DNA from: an uncultured Alistipes sp.
Lineage (GTDB): Bacteria; Bacteroidota; Bacteroidia; Bacteroidales; Rikenellaceae
DNA length: 47,421 nucleotides
Reading direction: 5' to 3'
Assembly: GCA_944326855.1 (NCBI GenBank)
Contig: CALVFO010000044.1
Location: 1-47,421 of the forward strand
In this document: in pieces, positions 16,374-25,995 of the stretch
Layout: each line of letters opens with the position of its first letter
Numbering within the stretch: the first letter of the stretch is position 1
Translations under genes and position numbers: made by a program
Notes under the pieces: generated by a model
Database searches by the model: none
Told to the model about the DNA's origin: nothing
What the model saw: the letters and a program-made list of their open reading frames with translations, nothing else

Positions 16374-17195
16374 ATGTACGAAAATTTGAAACAAGAGGTG
16401 GAACGTCTTTGGGAAAACCGGGACGACTTGCGCCAGGAATCGGCTAAAGAGACGATTCGGACCGTGATCGGACTGCTCGACAAGGGCGCGTTGCGTACCG
16501 CGGAACCGTTGGCCGATGGTCAGTGGCAGGTAAACGAGTGGGTGAAAAAAGCGGTGATACTTTATTTCCCGATCCAGCAAATGCGGGTTATGGAGGCCGG
16601 GCCGCTGGAGTTTCACGATAAGATGGCTCTCAAACAAGATTATGACAAATTGGGCGTTCGGGTTGTTCCGGGAGCCTCGGCCCGTTATGGGGCGTATGTC
16701 GCTCCGGGGGTGGTGATGATGCCCTCCTATGTCAATATCGGGGCTTATGTGGATGCCGGGACGATGGTCGATACCTGGGCGACGGTAGGTTCTTGTGCCC
16801 AGATCGGGAAAAGCGTCCATCTGAGCGGAGGCGTAGGCATCGGAGGTGTCCTGGAACCGATTCAGGCCGCACCGGTCATCGTGGAAGATCACTGTTTTAT
16901 CGGAAGTCGCTGCATCGTGGTCGAAGGGGCCCGTATCGGGACGCAAGCGGTTTTGGGGGCCGGCGTGGTCATCACCGGCTCGACCAAGATCATCGACGTG
17001 TCGGGTGCCGAACCGATTGAATATCGGGGGTATGTGCCGCCACGCAGCGTGGTGATTCCCGGAACGCTGCCCAAACGATTCCCTGCCGGTGAATATCAGG
17101 TGCCTTGCGCCCTGATTATCGGCCAGCGAAAAGCTTCGACCAATACCAAAACCTCGCTCAACGAAGCGTTGCGCGAATTCGATTTGCCGGTATAG
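16374..17195 (+). CDS. dapD: 2,3,4,5-tetrahydropyridine-2,6-dicarboxylate N-succinyltransferase
   Basis: A 273-residue acyltransferase of the succinylase branch of lysine and diaminopimelate synthesis, using succinyl-CoA. An N-terminal helical domain (about 1-90) precedes a left-handed beta-helix of hexapeptide repeats (about 100-240). The DapD signatures MPSYVNIGAYVDAGTMVDTW and GVGIGGVLEP are present, and the length equals the E. coli enzyme. It is preceded by an A-rich leader (ACAAAAAAAGCC) in place of a Shine-Dalgarno, and closed by a strong terminator, so it is a single-gene unit. Confidence 0.96.
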   Translation: MYENLKQEVERLWENRDDLRQESAKETIRTVIGLLDKGALRTAEPLADGQWQVNEWVKKAVILYFPIQQMRVMEAGPLEFHDKMALKQDYDKLGVRVVPGASARYGAYVAPGVVMMPSYVNIGAYVDAGTMVDTWATVGSCAQIGKSVHLSGGVGIGGVLEPIQAAPVIVEDHCFIGSRCIVVEGARIGTQAVLGAGVVITGSTKIIDVSGAEPIEYRGYVPPRSVVIPGTLPKRFPAGEYQVPCALIIGQRKASTNTKTSLNEALREFDLPV

Positions 17196-17214
17196 ACCGG
17201 GAGAGATACGCGCA

Positions 17215-17254
17215 AACAACCAGGCCGCCATGGAAATGGCGGCCTGGTTGTTTT
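17215..17254 (+). terminator. Rho-independent terminator of dapD
   Basis: A perfect 17-bp stem (17215-17231 with 17236-17252, loop GGAA) runs into a T-rich tail GTTGTTTT. It starts 20 bp after the dapD stop. Confidence 0.9.
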
Positions 17255-17421
17255 AAGGTGTAAGCCTCCGGGGAACCGTATGACGGTTTGGATCGGTGGT
17301 GTAACGTTCCGGTTCCCGGCATGTGCGATCGGTGAGGGAGCCGCGGGCTTCGGCAGGGCCTGTTCTGATGGCGGCCCGATGACAGGGTGTGGCACGCATG
17401 ACGATATCGGTGGAGATGCCG

Positions 17422-18174
17422 CTATTTCCCGGTTTGGAAACTGATGAATGCGGTGATCATCAGGCAGGAAACGCTGCCTCCCTCTCCGACCAGTTTTTCG
17501 ACGAACGACTCTCCGAAATAGCCCGTCTCGTCTTTGATCTTGGGAACTCCTACCGATCCGATGTTGGCCGATACTTTCAGACCGACGGCGACGCTGCGGC
17601 TCAAGGAAAATTCTCCTCCGAAACCTAAGTTGCCTCCGATGCTCGAACGGGTTGCCCGGATCGATAATTTGTCATTGCTGTGTTTGTCGTTGATCGACTG
17701 CCGGTAAAATACGCCTCCGAATCCGATTTCACCCAAAAACGTGAAACGTTTGAGAGGAAGCCGGTAGTTGAAGCTGGGCCCCAAATAGAAAATGGTCTGG
17801 TAGCGGGCATGATCGAAATAGGTGCCGCCAACCGAGCTGATTGGTGATCGGTAGTGATGGATCTCCATGGACTTGATGGAGCCGTGGTTCATGTTGGCCT
17901 GGAGACCGACTCCGAAGTGTTTGGAAAAAAAGTATTGGGCGTCGAGCTGTAAAGCATAGTTGTGGCGTAACGAACCGTTGGTGGTCAGATCGTCGTCCTG
18001 TGTGATCATACGGGAAAGCTCATCGTAGTTTTTGAACAGGAAAGCGTATCCTCCGCCGGCAGCGATGCGTATTTTGGGAAGCTGGGACTGACTCGCAGGG
18101 ATACTCGCTGTCTCTTGGGCGCCTAACGATCCGATCGTCAGAAACGCCAGTGCTAAACCTAAAACCGGTCTCAT
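17422..18174 (-). CDS. Outer-membrane beta-barrel protein (paralog 2 of tandem pair)
   Basis: A 250-residue exported protein with a signal peptide (1-19, ending GSLGAQ) and a predicted 8-10 strand barrel. Strand-like segments include IRIAAGGGYAFLF, YQTIFYLGPSFNYRL and FTFLGEIGFGGVFYR; the C-terminus MITAFISFQTGK has the aromatic-rich last strand of outer-membrane proteins. It is clearly paralogous to the upstream gene: both share GGGYA, YVGPS/YLGPS, GAIGFGG/GEIGFGG, FGLK/VGLK and MVTAFISF/MITAFISF. It starts 4 bp after the first paralog ends, so the two form one operon. Family is PorT-like or opacity-type barrel; function unknown. Confidence 0.75.
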   Translation of the reverse strand: MRPVLGLALAFLTIGSLGAQETASIPASQSQLPKIRIAAGGGYAFLFKNYDELSRMITQDDDLTTNGSLRHNYALQLDAQYFFSKHFGVGLQANMNHGSIKSMEIHHYRSPISSVGGTYFDHARYQTIFYLGPSFNYRLPLKRFTFLGEIGFGGVFYRQSINDKHSNDKLSIRATRSSIGGNLGFGGEFSLSRSVAVGLKVSANIGSVGVPKIKDETGYFGESFVEKLVGEGGSVSCLMITAFISFQTGK

Positions 18175-18178
18175 GGGC

Positions 18179-18991
18179 TTATTTTTTATGGCTGCGGAAA
18201 CTGATGAATGCTGTGACCATCAGGTTTGAAGCGCTGAGTTTATCTTGGAAGTCCACCTCTTTGGTGCCGGATTTAAGCTGGCTGATATTTCCGACGTGAG
18301 TGGATATTTTCAGACCGAAAGCGGTCGTCGGCGAGAGTTTAAATTCGCATCCCAAGCTGGCATAAGTGCCGAAGGTGTGGCCGGTCAGTTTCTGGGAGGA
18401 GAAACGATCGGTGAAAAACAACCCTCCGAACCCAATGGCGCCGACAAAGGCTACTTTGCGAGCGTCGGCTCTCCACAACAACGAAGGACCTACATAGACA
18501 ATGTTTTGATGTTCCGTATCGGATGAGTTGTATTCGATGCTGCTTTGTGTGAACTGAGCATTGACCCCCAGACCCAGTCCGCTGGCAAATACATAGTGGA
18601 GTTCTCCGCCGAGGTTGTAGCCGTGACGGAGTTGTTTGTTGAGGTCCTGGTAAAAGGAAGAGGTATTGGGCATCTCCTTCCCCAATCGGTAGGCGTATCC
18701 GCCGCCTACGGAGAAACGAACTCCGGGGGCATCCGGATCGGTTTGGTCGAGTTTGGACTTTTTAGGGGTTTCCGGCCTCTCCGCAGGCTTTGGAGGACTG
18801 ACCGGAGGAGCTGCCTGGGACCACTCGGGGAAGGGGGTCGTTGCGGAGGCGGAGAAAGCGACGGGAAGCTCCGTGGAGGTACGAGCGATCGAGGCCTCAC
18901 TGTCGGTCTGAGAGAGTGGTTGGGCGGACAACATTCCTGCTGAAGCGATCGAGAGAAGCGTGCTCACGATCCTGAGACGACGTGCTTTCAT
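18179..18991 (-). CDS. Outer-membrane beta-barrel protein (paralog 1 of tandem pair)
   Basis: A 270-residue exported protein. The start is placed at the ATG that begins MKARRLRIV; a TTG four codons upstream is in frame but unlikely. The signal peptide ends near MLSAQ and is followed by a Pro/Lys-rich linker (about 55-85) that the second paralog lacks. Barrel strands follow, including VRFSVGGGYAYRLG and KVAFVGAIGFGGLFF, and a final MVTAFISFRSHKK strand. It arose with its neighbour by tandem duplication followed by clear divergence. A long leader separates it from a promoter-like site at 19288-19318. Confidence 0.75.
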   Translation of the reverse strand: MKARRLRIVSTLLSIASAGMLSAQPLSQTDSEASIARTSTELPVAFSASATTPFPEWSQAAPPVSPPKPAERPETPKKSKLDQTDPDAPGVRFSVGGGYAYRLGKEMPNTSSFYQDLNKQLRHGYNLGGELHYVFASGLGLGVNAQFTQSSIEYNSSDTEHQNIVYVGPSLLWRADARKVAFVGAIGFGGLFFTDRFSSQKLTGHTFGTYASLGCEFKLSPTTAFGLKISTHVGNISQLKSGTKEVDFQDKLSASNLMVTAFISFRSHKK

Positions 18992-19287
18992 ATCGATAAA
19001 CAATTAGTTAGGGTGTTTGCAGGGCAGGCGGGGTATGGCGAGAAATCCGAGTCAGGGAATTTTTCCTCTGGAGAGAGGATCAATCGATAAACGAGGGGAG
19101 AGCATCGCTGTAAAAGGCATGAATTGCCGACCACTTTTCCCATACGACCCCTGTCGTCCGGGGCATTCCCAGAACGCAAAAAGAGAAGGGAGGGAAACGA
19201 TAGCGTGTCGTTAAAAGCATAGTCGGTGGCATGAACGTTTCGAAAGGAAATTCCCTTCGTAGGGGTAATTAAATCAATATGCTGTAT

Positions 19288-19318
19288 AAAAGGTAATGCT
19301 TTATTTCTGAATTTCAAA
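19288..19318 (-). promoter_or_regulatory. Candidate promoter of the tandem barrel genes
   Basis: On the minus strand TTTG (19315-19318), 19 nt, then TACCTTTT (19288-19295), one base off the -7 consensus. It implies a leader of nearly 290 nt before the first barrel gene. Confidence 0.45.
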
Positions 19319-19646
19319 GCGATAGGGAATATAATTGAGAAATTGCCCCTCAAATTTCCGATGGATCGGTGCGGGCAGCGGGGAATGACGATCCGAATTT
19401 CGAGGTTTGGGGATTCATCGGTCGGATGGGATATGCCGTCCGGAAATCGGAAATTTTGTCATCAAATTATTTTTTAACGAATTGATACTGTTTGGTATAT
19501 ATAGATATAAAAGAAGAAATTCGTCTGGTCGGAATCCTGCTGGGGACCCGTTTGCGGGATGCTTTCCGGCCTGTGCGACAGGTCATGAGATCTAGGGAAA
19601 ACATGTCGGCAGGAAGAGGGGCGGTGGTTCGAATAATTTATAACAT

Positions 19647-19678
19647 TTTGTATAATTTAAGAAAATTTAGTATCTTGC
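19647..19678 (+). promoter_or_regulatory. Promoter of gltA
   Basis: TTTG (19647-19650), 20 nt, then TATCTTGC (19671-19678), a near match to TAnnTTTG, in an AT-rich background. It would give a leader of about 45-50 nt before the gltA ATG. Confidence 0.6.
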
Positions 19679-19732
19679 GAAATTATAAGGATGTTGTAAG
19701 GAAAAAGTGAGTTTTATTTTATTGAGTCTGCT

Positions 19733-21085
19733 ATGAGAAACCAAGCCATTCTTTCGAAACTGTCGGAAGCCACCAAATCGACCTGCCGGATCGACAACGG
19801 ACTCTTTGTCAAATACAATGTGAAACGGGGGTTGCGTAACGAAGACCATTCGGGTGTCTTGGTCGGTCTGACCCGTATCGGAGACGTACAAGGGTATGAA
19901 CGCTTGCCCGAAGGGGGCTTGAAGGCCATTCCGGGACGATTGATCTACCGGGGCATTGATGTCAAGGATATTGTGCAGGGAGCGTATGCCGAACATCGTT
20001 TCGGGTTCGAGGAGACCGCTTTTCTGTTGTTGTCGGGCTCGTTGCCCAATGTACAGGAATTGGCCGCTTTCGAGCAGATGATCCATGATTACATGCCCCT
20101 GTCTCAGAAAACCAAAATGAATATTTTGGATCTGGAAGGTTCCAATATTATGAATATTCTGGCTCGCAGTGTGCTGGAGATGTATACCTTCGATGAGAAT
20201 CCGGATGATACCTCGCCTGAAAACCTCATGCGTCAGTCGGTGGATTTGATTGCCAAGTTCCCGGCGATTATCGCGTATGCCTACAACATCATGCGCCACG
20301 CCAACCAGGGCCATTCGTTGCATATCCGTCACCCGAAGGAAAAACTTTCCATTGCCGAAAACTTCCTGTATATGCTTAAAGGTCACTTTACGGAATTGGA
20401 GGCCAGGACGTTGGATCGTTCGTTGGTGCTGCATGCCGAACACGGCGGGGGGAATAACTCTACGTTTACGGTTCGTGTGACCAGTTCGTCGGGGACCGAT
20501 ACCTATTCGTCGATTGCGGCGGCTATCGGTTCGCTCAAGGGCCCGTTGCACGGGGGGGCCAACCTGGCTGTGATGAAAATGTTCAACCACCTGAAAGAAA
20601 ACATCAAAAACTGGCAGAGCGTGTCGGAAATCGACGACTACCTGATGAAGATGTTGCGTAAAGAGGTGTACGATAAAGCGGGTCTGATTTATGGAATTGG
20701 TCATGCCGTTTATACGATTTCCGATCCGAGAGCTTTGTTGCTGAAAGAAATGGCTCGCGACCTGGCCAAGGAAAAAGGTCGGGAAGAAGAGTTCGCTTTC
20801 CTGGAATTGCTCGAGGAACGGGCGATCGAAAACTTTATGAATTTCAAAGGCCATAAAGTCAATAAACGGGTATGTGCCAATGTGGACTTCTATTCGGGTT
20901 TCGTGTACGACATGATCGGTATGCCTCAGGAGGTTTTCACCCCGTTGTTTGCCATGAGTCGTATCACCGGTTGGAGTGCACACCGTATCGAAGAGTTGAA
21001 CTTCGACAGCAAACGGATTATCCGTCCGGCCTATATGAATGTTCGGGAAGAACAACCTTTCATTCCTTTGAATCAGCGCCGATAG
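19733..21085 (+). CDS. gltA: Citrate synthase
   Basis: A 450-residue citrate synthase, condensing oxaloacetate and acetyl-CoA. Conserved active-site segments: His234 and His237 in LHAEHGGGNNSTF, His273 in GPLHGGANLAVM, IYGIGHAVYT, and Asp385 in NVDFYSGFVYDMIG. The N-terminal extension and length resemble the clostridial/Bacteroidota form rather than the short Gram-positive type. Together with icd in this window it supplies 2-oxoglutarate for glutamate synthesis; aconitase is not in the window. It has its own promoter and a strong terminator, so it is monocistronic. Confidence 0.95.
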   Translation: MRNQAILSKLSEATKSTCRIDNGLFVKYNVKRGLRNEDHSGVLVGLTRIGDVQGYERLPEGGLKAIPGRLIYRGIDVKDIVQGAYAEHRFGFEETAFLLLSGSLPNVQELAAFEQMIHDYMPLSQKTKMNILDLEGSNIMNILARSVLEMYTFDENPDDTSPENLMRQSVDLIAKFPAIIAYAYNIMRHANQGHSLHIRHPKEKLSIAENFLYMLKGHFTELEARTLDRSLVLHAEHGGGNNSTFTVRVTSSSGTDTYSSIAAAIGSLKGPLHGGANLAVMKMFNHLKENIKNWQSVSEIDDYLMKMLRKEVYDKAGLIYGIGHAVYTISDPRALLLKEMARDLAKEKGREEEFAFLELLEERAIENFMNFKGHKVNKRVCANVDFYSGFVYDMIGMPQEVFTPLFAMSRITGWSAHRIEELNFDSKRIIRPAYMNVREEQPFIPLNQRR

Positions 21086-21109
21086 TTTCGATCGGATATT
21101 TATTTTGTC

Positions 21110-21141
21110 ACGATCCTGCCTCCGGGGCAGGATCGTTTTTT
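21110..21141 (+). terminator. Rho-independent terminator of gltA
   Basis: A 10-bp stem (CGATCCTGCC 21111-21120 with 21126-21135) is followed by six T (21136-21141), 25 bp after the gltA stop. Confidence 0.9.
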
Positions 21142-21886
21142 ATGCCGTGCCGAATCCGGAGGGTCGTTGACGTTTCGGCATGCACATTAGCTGGCGTGCT
21201 CCTTCGGAACCCTATTCTCAGGGGAAGAGCGCAAAAAGGAGACCGCATGGGAAAAGGTAACGGAAGCGTGTAAGGGAAGAAAACAAGAAAGAAGCGTGCC
21301 AGGAGGAGAATATAAGGGGTCGCAAAGGAAAACTCCGTAAAAGGACTTTTGTCGGGAAGGTGCCAGGGCGTTCGCCAGGGTGTGTTGTCAGAGTGTTGTT
21401 AAAGGTGCCGCTGGAGGTGTCGTCAGGGATGTCGGCGAAACGGGTGGCTCGGTTCGAGGGGACAATCGTTTTTTCTTGTCGATTGGGTATCGGAGCCTCG
21501 TATCGGCCGATCGATCTTGAAGGGGGGAACGATGCCTCGACGAGGGACGATGAGGACGGTTTGGGGTATTGCTCCTGTCCTGTCCCGAGTTGAGGGCGGA
21601 GATCTTCCCGGCAGGGAGGTTATCCCCCGTTCGAGCTGTGGGGCTTGCCGATCGGGACCTCACTGCCGAATGGGGCGAGATCGTCCGGACCAACTGCACA
21701 ATCGGACGTCGGGAGCTTTCCGAACAGCGGGATCATCTGCCCGGCGATCCGAGAGGGGATGGATGGGGGTCCTGTTCGGCTTTTTGAGGAAGGCGCGTAT
21801 CGGCAGGAAAGTTCATTTTTTGAGGGAATTGTAGAAAGTCTGCGTCCGAATGATTAACTTCGCAGCAGTTTTGCCTTTTATCGGCT
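21142..21886. other. 745-bp gap before the SGNH genes
   Basis: Several overlapping open frames exist here but none has a recognisable domain or plausible start. A -7-like TAACTTCG at 21855-21862, 25 bp before the first SGNH gene, lacks a good -33 partner. Nothing else was seen. Confidence 0.5.
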
Positions 21887-23944
21887 ATGAATCCGAATCG
21901 AGATTGTACGTCATATGCTTTTTGGATCACTTTGTGGGTGGTCGTGGGATTGATTGGGGTTTCTCAATTGCCGGCTTTCGATCTGGCGGGGACGTTTATC
22001 AAACGAGTCAATATCCTGTCGGATGTGCTGCCTCGCGAGGATTCGATCCCGGAAAAGGAAAATGCCGAATCGGTGTTCGATACCATGCTTCTGGCCCAGA
22101 TCGAGGCTGAAGCGCTCAGCCAGATGGACTCGACAGCCCGATTGTCGGAAACTTCCTCCGGTACGAATGCGCCTCAGGAGCAGACACAGCATTGGAATCT
22201 TTCCGACGTTGGAAACCCGGAAAGAACACCCCGTCATCCGGTTGAAACGATCCTGGAACCGGGTCAACCGCTGATCGAAGATTATGGAGGCGACGTCCCG
22301 GCCATGGAGGCCTTCTATCGGGTTTGGGACGATACCGAACGGACCCGCCCCTTACGGATCGCCGTATTGGGGGATTCGTTTATCGAAGGAGATATCTTGA
22401 CGGCCGATTTGCGGGAACAACTGCAGGAAATCTGCGGAGGCAGCGGTGTCGGGTTTGTCCCCTTTGCCACGGCCATGGCTAAATTCCGGGCCAGCGTTCT
22501 GCATCAGTATTCGGGTTGGGAGATTTCGACCCTGCAGGACCGCAGTTCCTTGCCCGAGGAGATGCGGAATAAATTCTTTGTCTCGGGGAGTTTTGCGGTG
22601 CCGGAAGAGGGTGCTACGACTCGCTTGGAAGGAACTCGCTTCAAACAGTTCCTCGAAACCTGCGGACGGGCGCGTCTGCTGTTCATCAATCGTGGAACGA
22701 CTCGCCTCGATGTGCTGATCAACGATTCGGTCAGTCGTCGTTTCGAACCTCCCTCCGGTGAATGGGTTCAACAAATCGTGATCAATGCCCCCATTCACTC
22801 CATCGGGGTCACCCTGACCCAGACCGAAGGCTTTATCGGATATGGGATTATTCTGGAAGATGCCCACGGGGTGAGTGTCGATAACTTCTCGATTCGGGGC
22901 AACAGCGGTCTGGCGTTGTACGGAACCGATCGTTCGATCAATAACCAGATGGCTCAATTGGCCGGATACGATCTGGTCATTTTGCAGTACGGGCTCAATG
23001 TGATGTCGGCTGAGGTGACGCGTTACGACTATTACGGGAAGAAATTGGTGAACGTGATTCGCTATATTCAACAGTGTTTCCCGGGCAGCAGTATCTTGGT
23101 GATGGGCGTCGGAGACCGCAGTACCCAGCGGGACGGGCAATTTGTGACCATGCCGGGAGTTTACGGCTTGATCGAAGCCCAGCGTACGGCAGCGCAGGAT
23201 GCCGGGGTTGCATTCTGGGATACTTTTGAAGCCATGGGAGGTCCGGGCAGTATGGCGACTTATGTCAAAAACAAGTGGGCGGCCCAGGATTATACGCACA
23301 TTCGTCATCCGGGAGGCCGGCGTATCGCGACCAAACTGGTCGCCAGTCTGGTACATGGTCGTGAACGAACGGCGGAAGCGGTTGCCGAACGGGAACGTCG
23401 GGCCGAAGAGTTGCGCTTGAAGGCGTTGTTGTATCAGACTCATCTGCAGGAGGCCATGGAATCGGATTCGCTGTCCGGAATCGAGCCCGACAGTTTTTTG
23501 CGTTCGAGGATTTCCTTGTCCGACTCTCTGATTGTTCGGGATATCGACAGTTTGTTGAATGAGCGGGATAACCGGCTGAACCGGCCACATACACCGATCG
23601 AGACGGACTCTTCGGCGATACCGGGGACGGAGATACGTTCGGATGTTTCCAGGGATCCGATGGCCTCGCCCGCATCGGAACCCAAAGCCTCTGTGCCGGA
23701 CACTTCGACTTCCGGACAGAAAGGGTCGGGAGGGGAAATCGGACATGCCGAGCAGCAGGGCGGAACGATACCCCAGGCTGTCGCACCCGAAACCCGATCC
23801 GAGGCTTCGGAATCGGTCGAAACGGAAATCTCGAATCGGACTTCTTCCACATCTGGGGTTGCAGAACCGTTTCCGTCTGTGAACACGGAAGAAACCGAAG
23901 AATTATCCCGCCCTTCGTCATCTGTTCCGGGGGAAGGTTTTTGA
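21887..23944 (+). CDS. Membrane-anchored SGNH/GDSL hydrolase-like protein 1
   Basis: A 685-residue protein. An N-terminal transmembrane anchor (about 11-31) places the rest in the periplasm. The SGNH core spans about 155-485: Ser164 in LGDSFIEGD, Asn371 in QYGLN, and the catalytic pair Asp468/His471 in DYTHIRH. A beta-sandwich-like insertion sits at about 215-320, as in large SGNH proteins that act on polysaccharide. A charged helical stretch (about 490-520) and a long Ser/Glu/Pro-rich tail (about 540-685) close the protein. It is followed after 72 bp by a second SGNH gene. An O-acetyl transferase or esterase acting on an envelope polymer is the likely role, by analogy with AlgX/AlgJ or PatB; substrate unknown. 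Confidence 0.78.
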   Translation: MNPNRDCTSYAFWITLWVVVGLIGVSQLPAFDLAGTFIKRVNILSDVLPREDSIPEKENAESVFDTMLLAQIEAEALSQMDSTARLSETSSGTNAPQEQTQHWNLSDVGNPERTPRHPVETILEPGQPLIEDYGGDVPAMEAFYRVWDDTERTRPLRIAVLGDSFIEGDILTADLREQLQEICGGSGVGFVPFATAMAKFRASVLHQYSGWEISTLQDRSSLPEEMRNKFFVSGSFAVPEEGATTRLEGTRFKQFLETCGRARLLFINRGTTRLDVLINDSVSRRFEPPSGEWVQQIVINAPIHSIGVTLTQTEGFIGYGIILEDAHGVSVDNFSIRGNSGLALYGTDRSINNQMAQLAGYDLVILQYGLNVMSAEVTRYDYYGKKLVNVIRYIQQCFPGSSILVMGVGDRSTQRDGQFVTMPGVYGLIEAQRTAAQDAGVAFWDTFEAMGGPGSMATYVKNKWAAQDYTHIRHPGGRRIATKLVASLVHGRERTAEAVAERERRAEELRLKALLYQTHLQEAMESDSLSGIEPDSFLRSRISLSDSLIVRDIDSLLNERDNRLNRPHTPIETDSSAIPGTEIRSDVSRDPMASPASEPKASVPDTSTSGQKGSGGEIGHAEQQGGTIPQAVAPETRSEASESVETEISNRTSSTSGVAEPFPSVNTEETEELSRPSSSVPGEGF

Positions 23945-24016
23945 GGGTGAATTTCGTGAATGCTGTTTCGAGCGGGGACTCCTGTTTCGGAAACCTGCCG
24001 AAAAACATACGAATGA

Positions 24017-25744
24017 ATGATCGAAAAACTCTGTCATAGTCTTTTTTGGCTGTTTGCCTTGCTGTTGGTTTATCTGGCCGTACGGGTCAGCGCACACAAT
24101 CGCGAGGGAGAACCGGTTGTTCCCGAGCGGGACAGCCTCGGGTTTATTCCCTATTTTGGTGCGATGGAGGGGGGCGAACTGGTGGATACGGCGGCCAATC
24201 GACTCGGCGGGGAGGTGGAAACCTTGTCTGCGTTGTTCGATCGATTGTATACCCTGGAAACCTGGTATGATCGTTGGGGGCGTTCCGGGCGGGAACCTTT
24301 CCCGGGGGGAGAACCTCTTCCGGACAGTTTGTGGCGAGGTCTTTCGGAGGAATTCGGAGATGTGGCCTCCGAGGCGGAGAACCCTTCGGAGGAAGATACC
24401 CGGGAGAACCCGTCGGCGGCTATTCAGGAAGATACCCTTTCAAATGCCGTAAAATCCGAGGTGTTACACCCTGAAGCGGAACCTTCCGCCGGGTTGTTGC
24501 CGCCAAAGGAAAACGGAACGACCGGACAGGGATCGGTTACGAAAGATGCTGTGACGGTAGATACGGCCCGGAAAACGGAGAATGCCCCCGATCGCTTGTT
24601 GCCATTGTTGTCCGAAACGAAGTCGGAGTCGGGCATTTATCCCCGTCCTCGCCCGATGGAGCCGCCTGCCGAGAATTATCCGTTCGATCCGTTGCGGGAG
24701 GTGGTCAATATTCTGCAGTTGGGAGATTCTCATGTACAGGGCGGGTTCTATCCCAACCAGGTGAGAGTTCGTTTACAGTATCGCTTCGGGAATGCCGGAA
24801 GGGGCTTGCTGACTCCTTATCGCCTGATGAGGACCAATCAGCCGCAGGGATACGAAATCAGCTCCCTGAATGAATGGGAACGTTCCCGTTGTACGGAACT
24901 TCATCCCTTGCAGGAGGTAGGGGCTACCGGTGCGGCGATTTCTACCGGGGATCCGACCTTCGAACTGGTGATCGCTACGCCCGGCGATCCTTTTCAGCGG
25001 ATAACGGCTTTTCACCATCGGCAGGCTCCTTTGCTTTGGGCCGTTGACAATGCCTGTGAAATCGGTTGTCCCTGGGAGGATACCCCTACGATGACCCGTA
25101 TTCCGTTACGGGATCCGGCCGACCGGGTCGTTTTACGGGGGGATACGCGCGATTCGCTCTATAATGTGCCGGTTTTCCACGGGTTTATGCTTGAAAATGG
25201 GCATAGCGGATTGTTGTATCACAGCGTAGGCATCAACGGGAATACGTTCGCTGCGCTGGCTCGCCAACCCCAGATTATCCGCGAAGCCGCTCAGTTGATG
25301 CCCGATCTGATTATCATCTCTTTGGGAACCAACGACTCCTACGGTCGTTTCGAGGCCGATCAGATCGCCGATCGGTTGAGTCGGGTCATAGAGACCTGCC
25401 GTCAGTATGCACCACAGAGTGCCTTGTTGTTGACGACGCCGATGGAATGTTATTCGAGGGTGCGTTCCCGAGGACGTATCGTTCGTCGTCTCAATCCTAA
25501 TGCGGTACGGGTACGAAACGTTATTCTGGAGGTGGCCCGTCGGGAATCATTGCCTTATTGGGACTTTTATGCCGCAGCGGGAGGCGAGGGGGCCATGGAA
25601 CGTTGGTACAAACGGGGAATCGCCCGGGCCGATCGGGTGCATCTGACTCCGGAAGGGTATCGCTTGCAGGGGGAAATGCTCTATCAGGCTCTGATCCAGG
25701 CCTATGAATCGTATAAACGCGGACGCAATATGCTGCCCCGATAA
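24017..25744 (+). CDS. Membrane-anchored SGNH/GDSL hydrolase-like protein 2
   Basis: A 575-residue protein with an N-terminal signal or anchor (about 7-25), a low-complexity acidic linker (about 110-205) and a C-terminal SGNH domain. Catalytic residues are clear: Ser238 in LGDSHVQGG, Asn439 in SLGTNDSYG, and Asp539/His542 in DRVHLTPEG. It is related in layout to the preceding protein (anchor, linker, SGNH core) but with the linker before the core rather than after it. It lies in the same operon. Combined with the MBOAT gene 2.6 kb downstream, it fits the periplasmic arm of an O-acylation system (inference). Confidence 0.8.
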   Translation: MIEKLCHSLFWLFALLLVYLAVRVSAHNREGEPVVPERDSLGFIPYFGAMEGGELVDTAANRLGGEVETLSALFDRLYTLETWYDRWGRSGREPFPGGEPLPDSLWRGLSEEFGDVASEAENPSEEDTRENPSAAIQEDTLSNAVKSEVLHPEAEPSAGLLPPKENGTTGQGSVTKDAVTVDTARKTENAPDRLLPLLSETKSESGIYPRPRPMEPPAENYPFDPLREVVNILQLGDSHVQGGFYPNQVRVRLQYRFGNAGRGLLTPYRLMRTNQPQGYEISSLNEWERSRCTELHPLQEVGATGAAISTGDPTFELVIATPGDPFQRITAFHHRQAPLLWAVDNACEIGCPWEDTPTMTRIPLRDPADRVVLRGDTRDSLYNVPVFHGFMLENGHSGLLYHSVGINGNTFAALARQPQIIREAAQLMPDLIIISLGTNDSYGRFEADQIADRLSRVIETCRQYAPQSALLLTTPMECYSRVRSRGRIVRRLNPNAVRVRNVILEVARRESLPYWDFYAAAGGEGAMERWYKRGIARADRVHLTPEGYRLQGEMLYQALIQAYESYKRGRNMLPR

Positions 25745-25995
25745 ACTGCCTGCAGGTGACTCCGGAGGGTTGTCGGGACAGATCGCTGGAATCGGATTTT
25801 GCCGGTTGATGACGAAAATTTTTCCTGACATGCCGTTGGGCTTTGAAAGGGAACCGGTGGCTGGCGTATCAGACGACGTTCCGTGGAACCGTGTATAACC
25901 GGAGGTGCCGGCCGAGATTTTCTGTATCCTGTCTGTCGTTTGGGATTTGATCCGGGATCTCTTCTGTCAATTTTCGAAAAAAACGTACGGAATGA

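Larger units (their letters stand above)
18992..19732. other. 741-bp divergent regulatory gap between the barrel pair and gltA
   Basis: No gene is supported. The stretch carries two back-to-back promoter candidates (minus strand 19288-19318, plus strand 19647-19678) and turns strongly AT-rich from about 19450 on. Binding sites for regulators are likely, but none is recognised. Confidence 0.6.

Noticed and set aside
21517-21834. A 105-codon plus-strand frame upstream of the first SGNH gene
   Set aside because: Several overlapping frames of similar length lie here; none has a domain, signal peptide or promoter in the right place.
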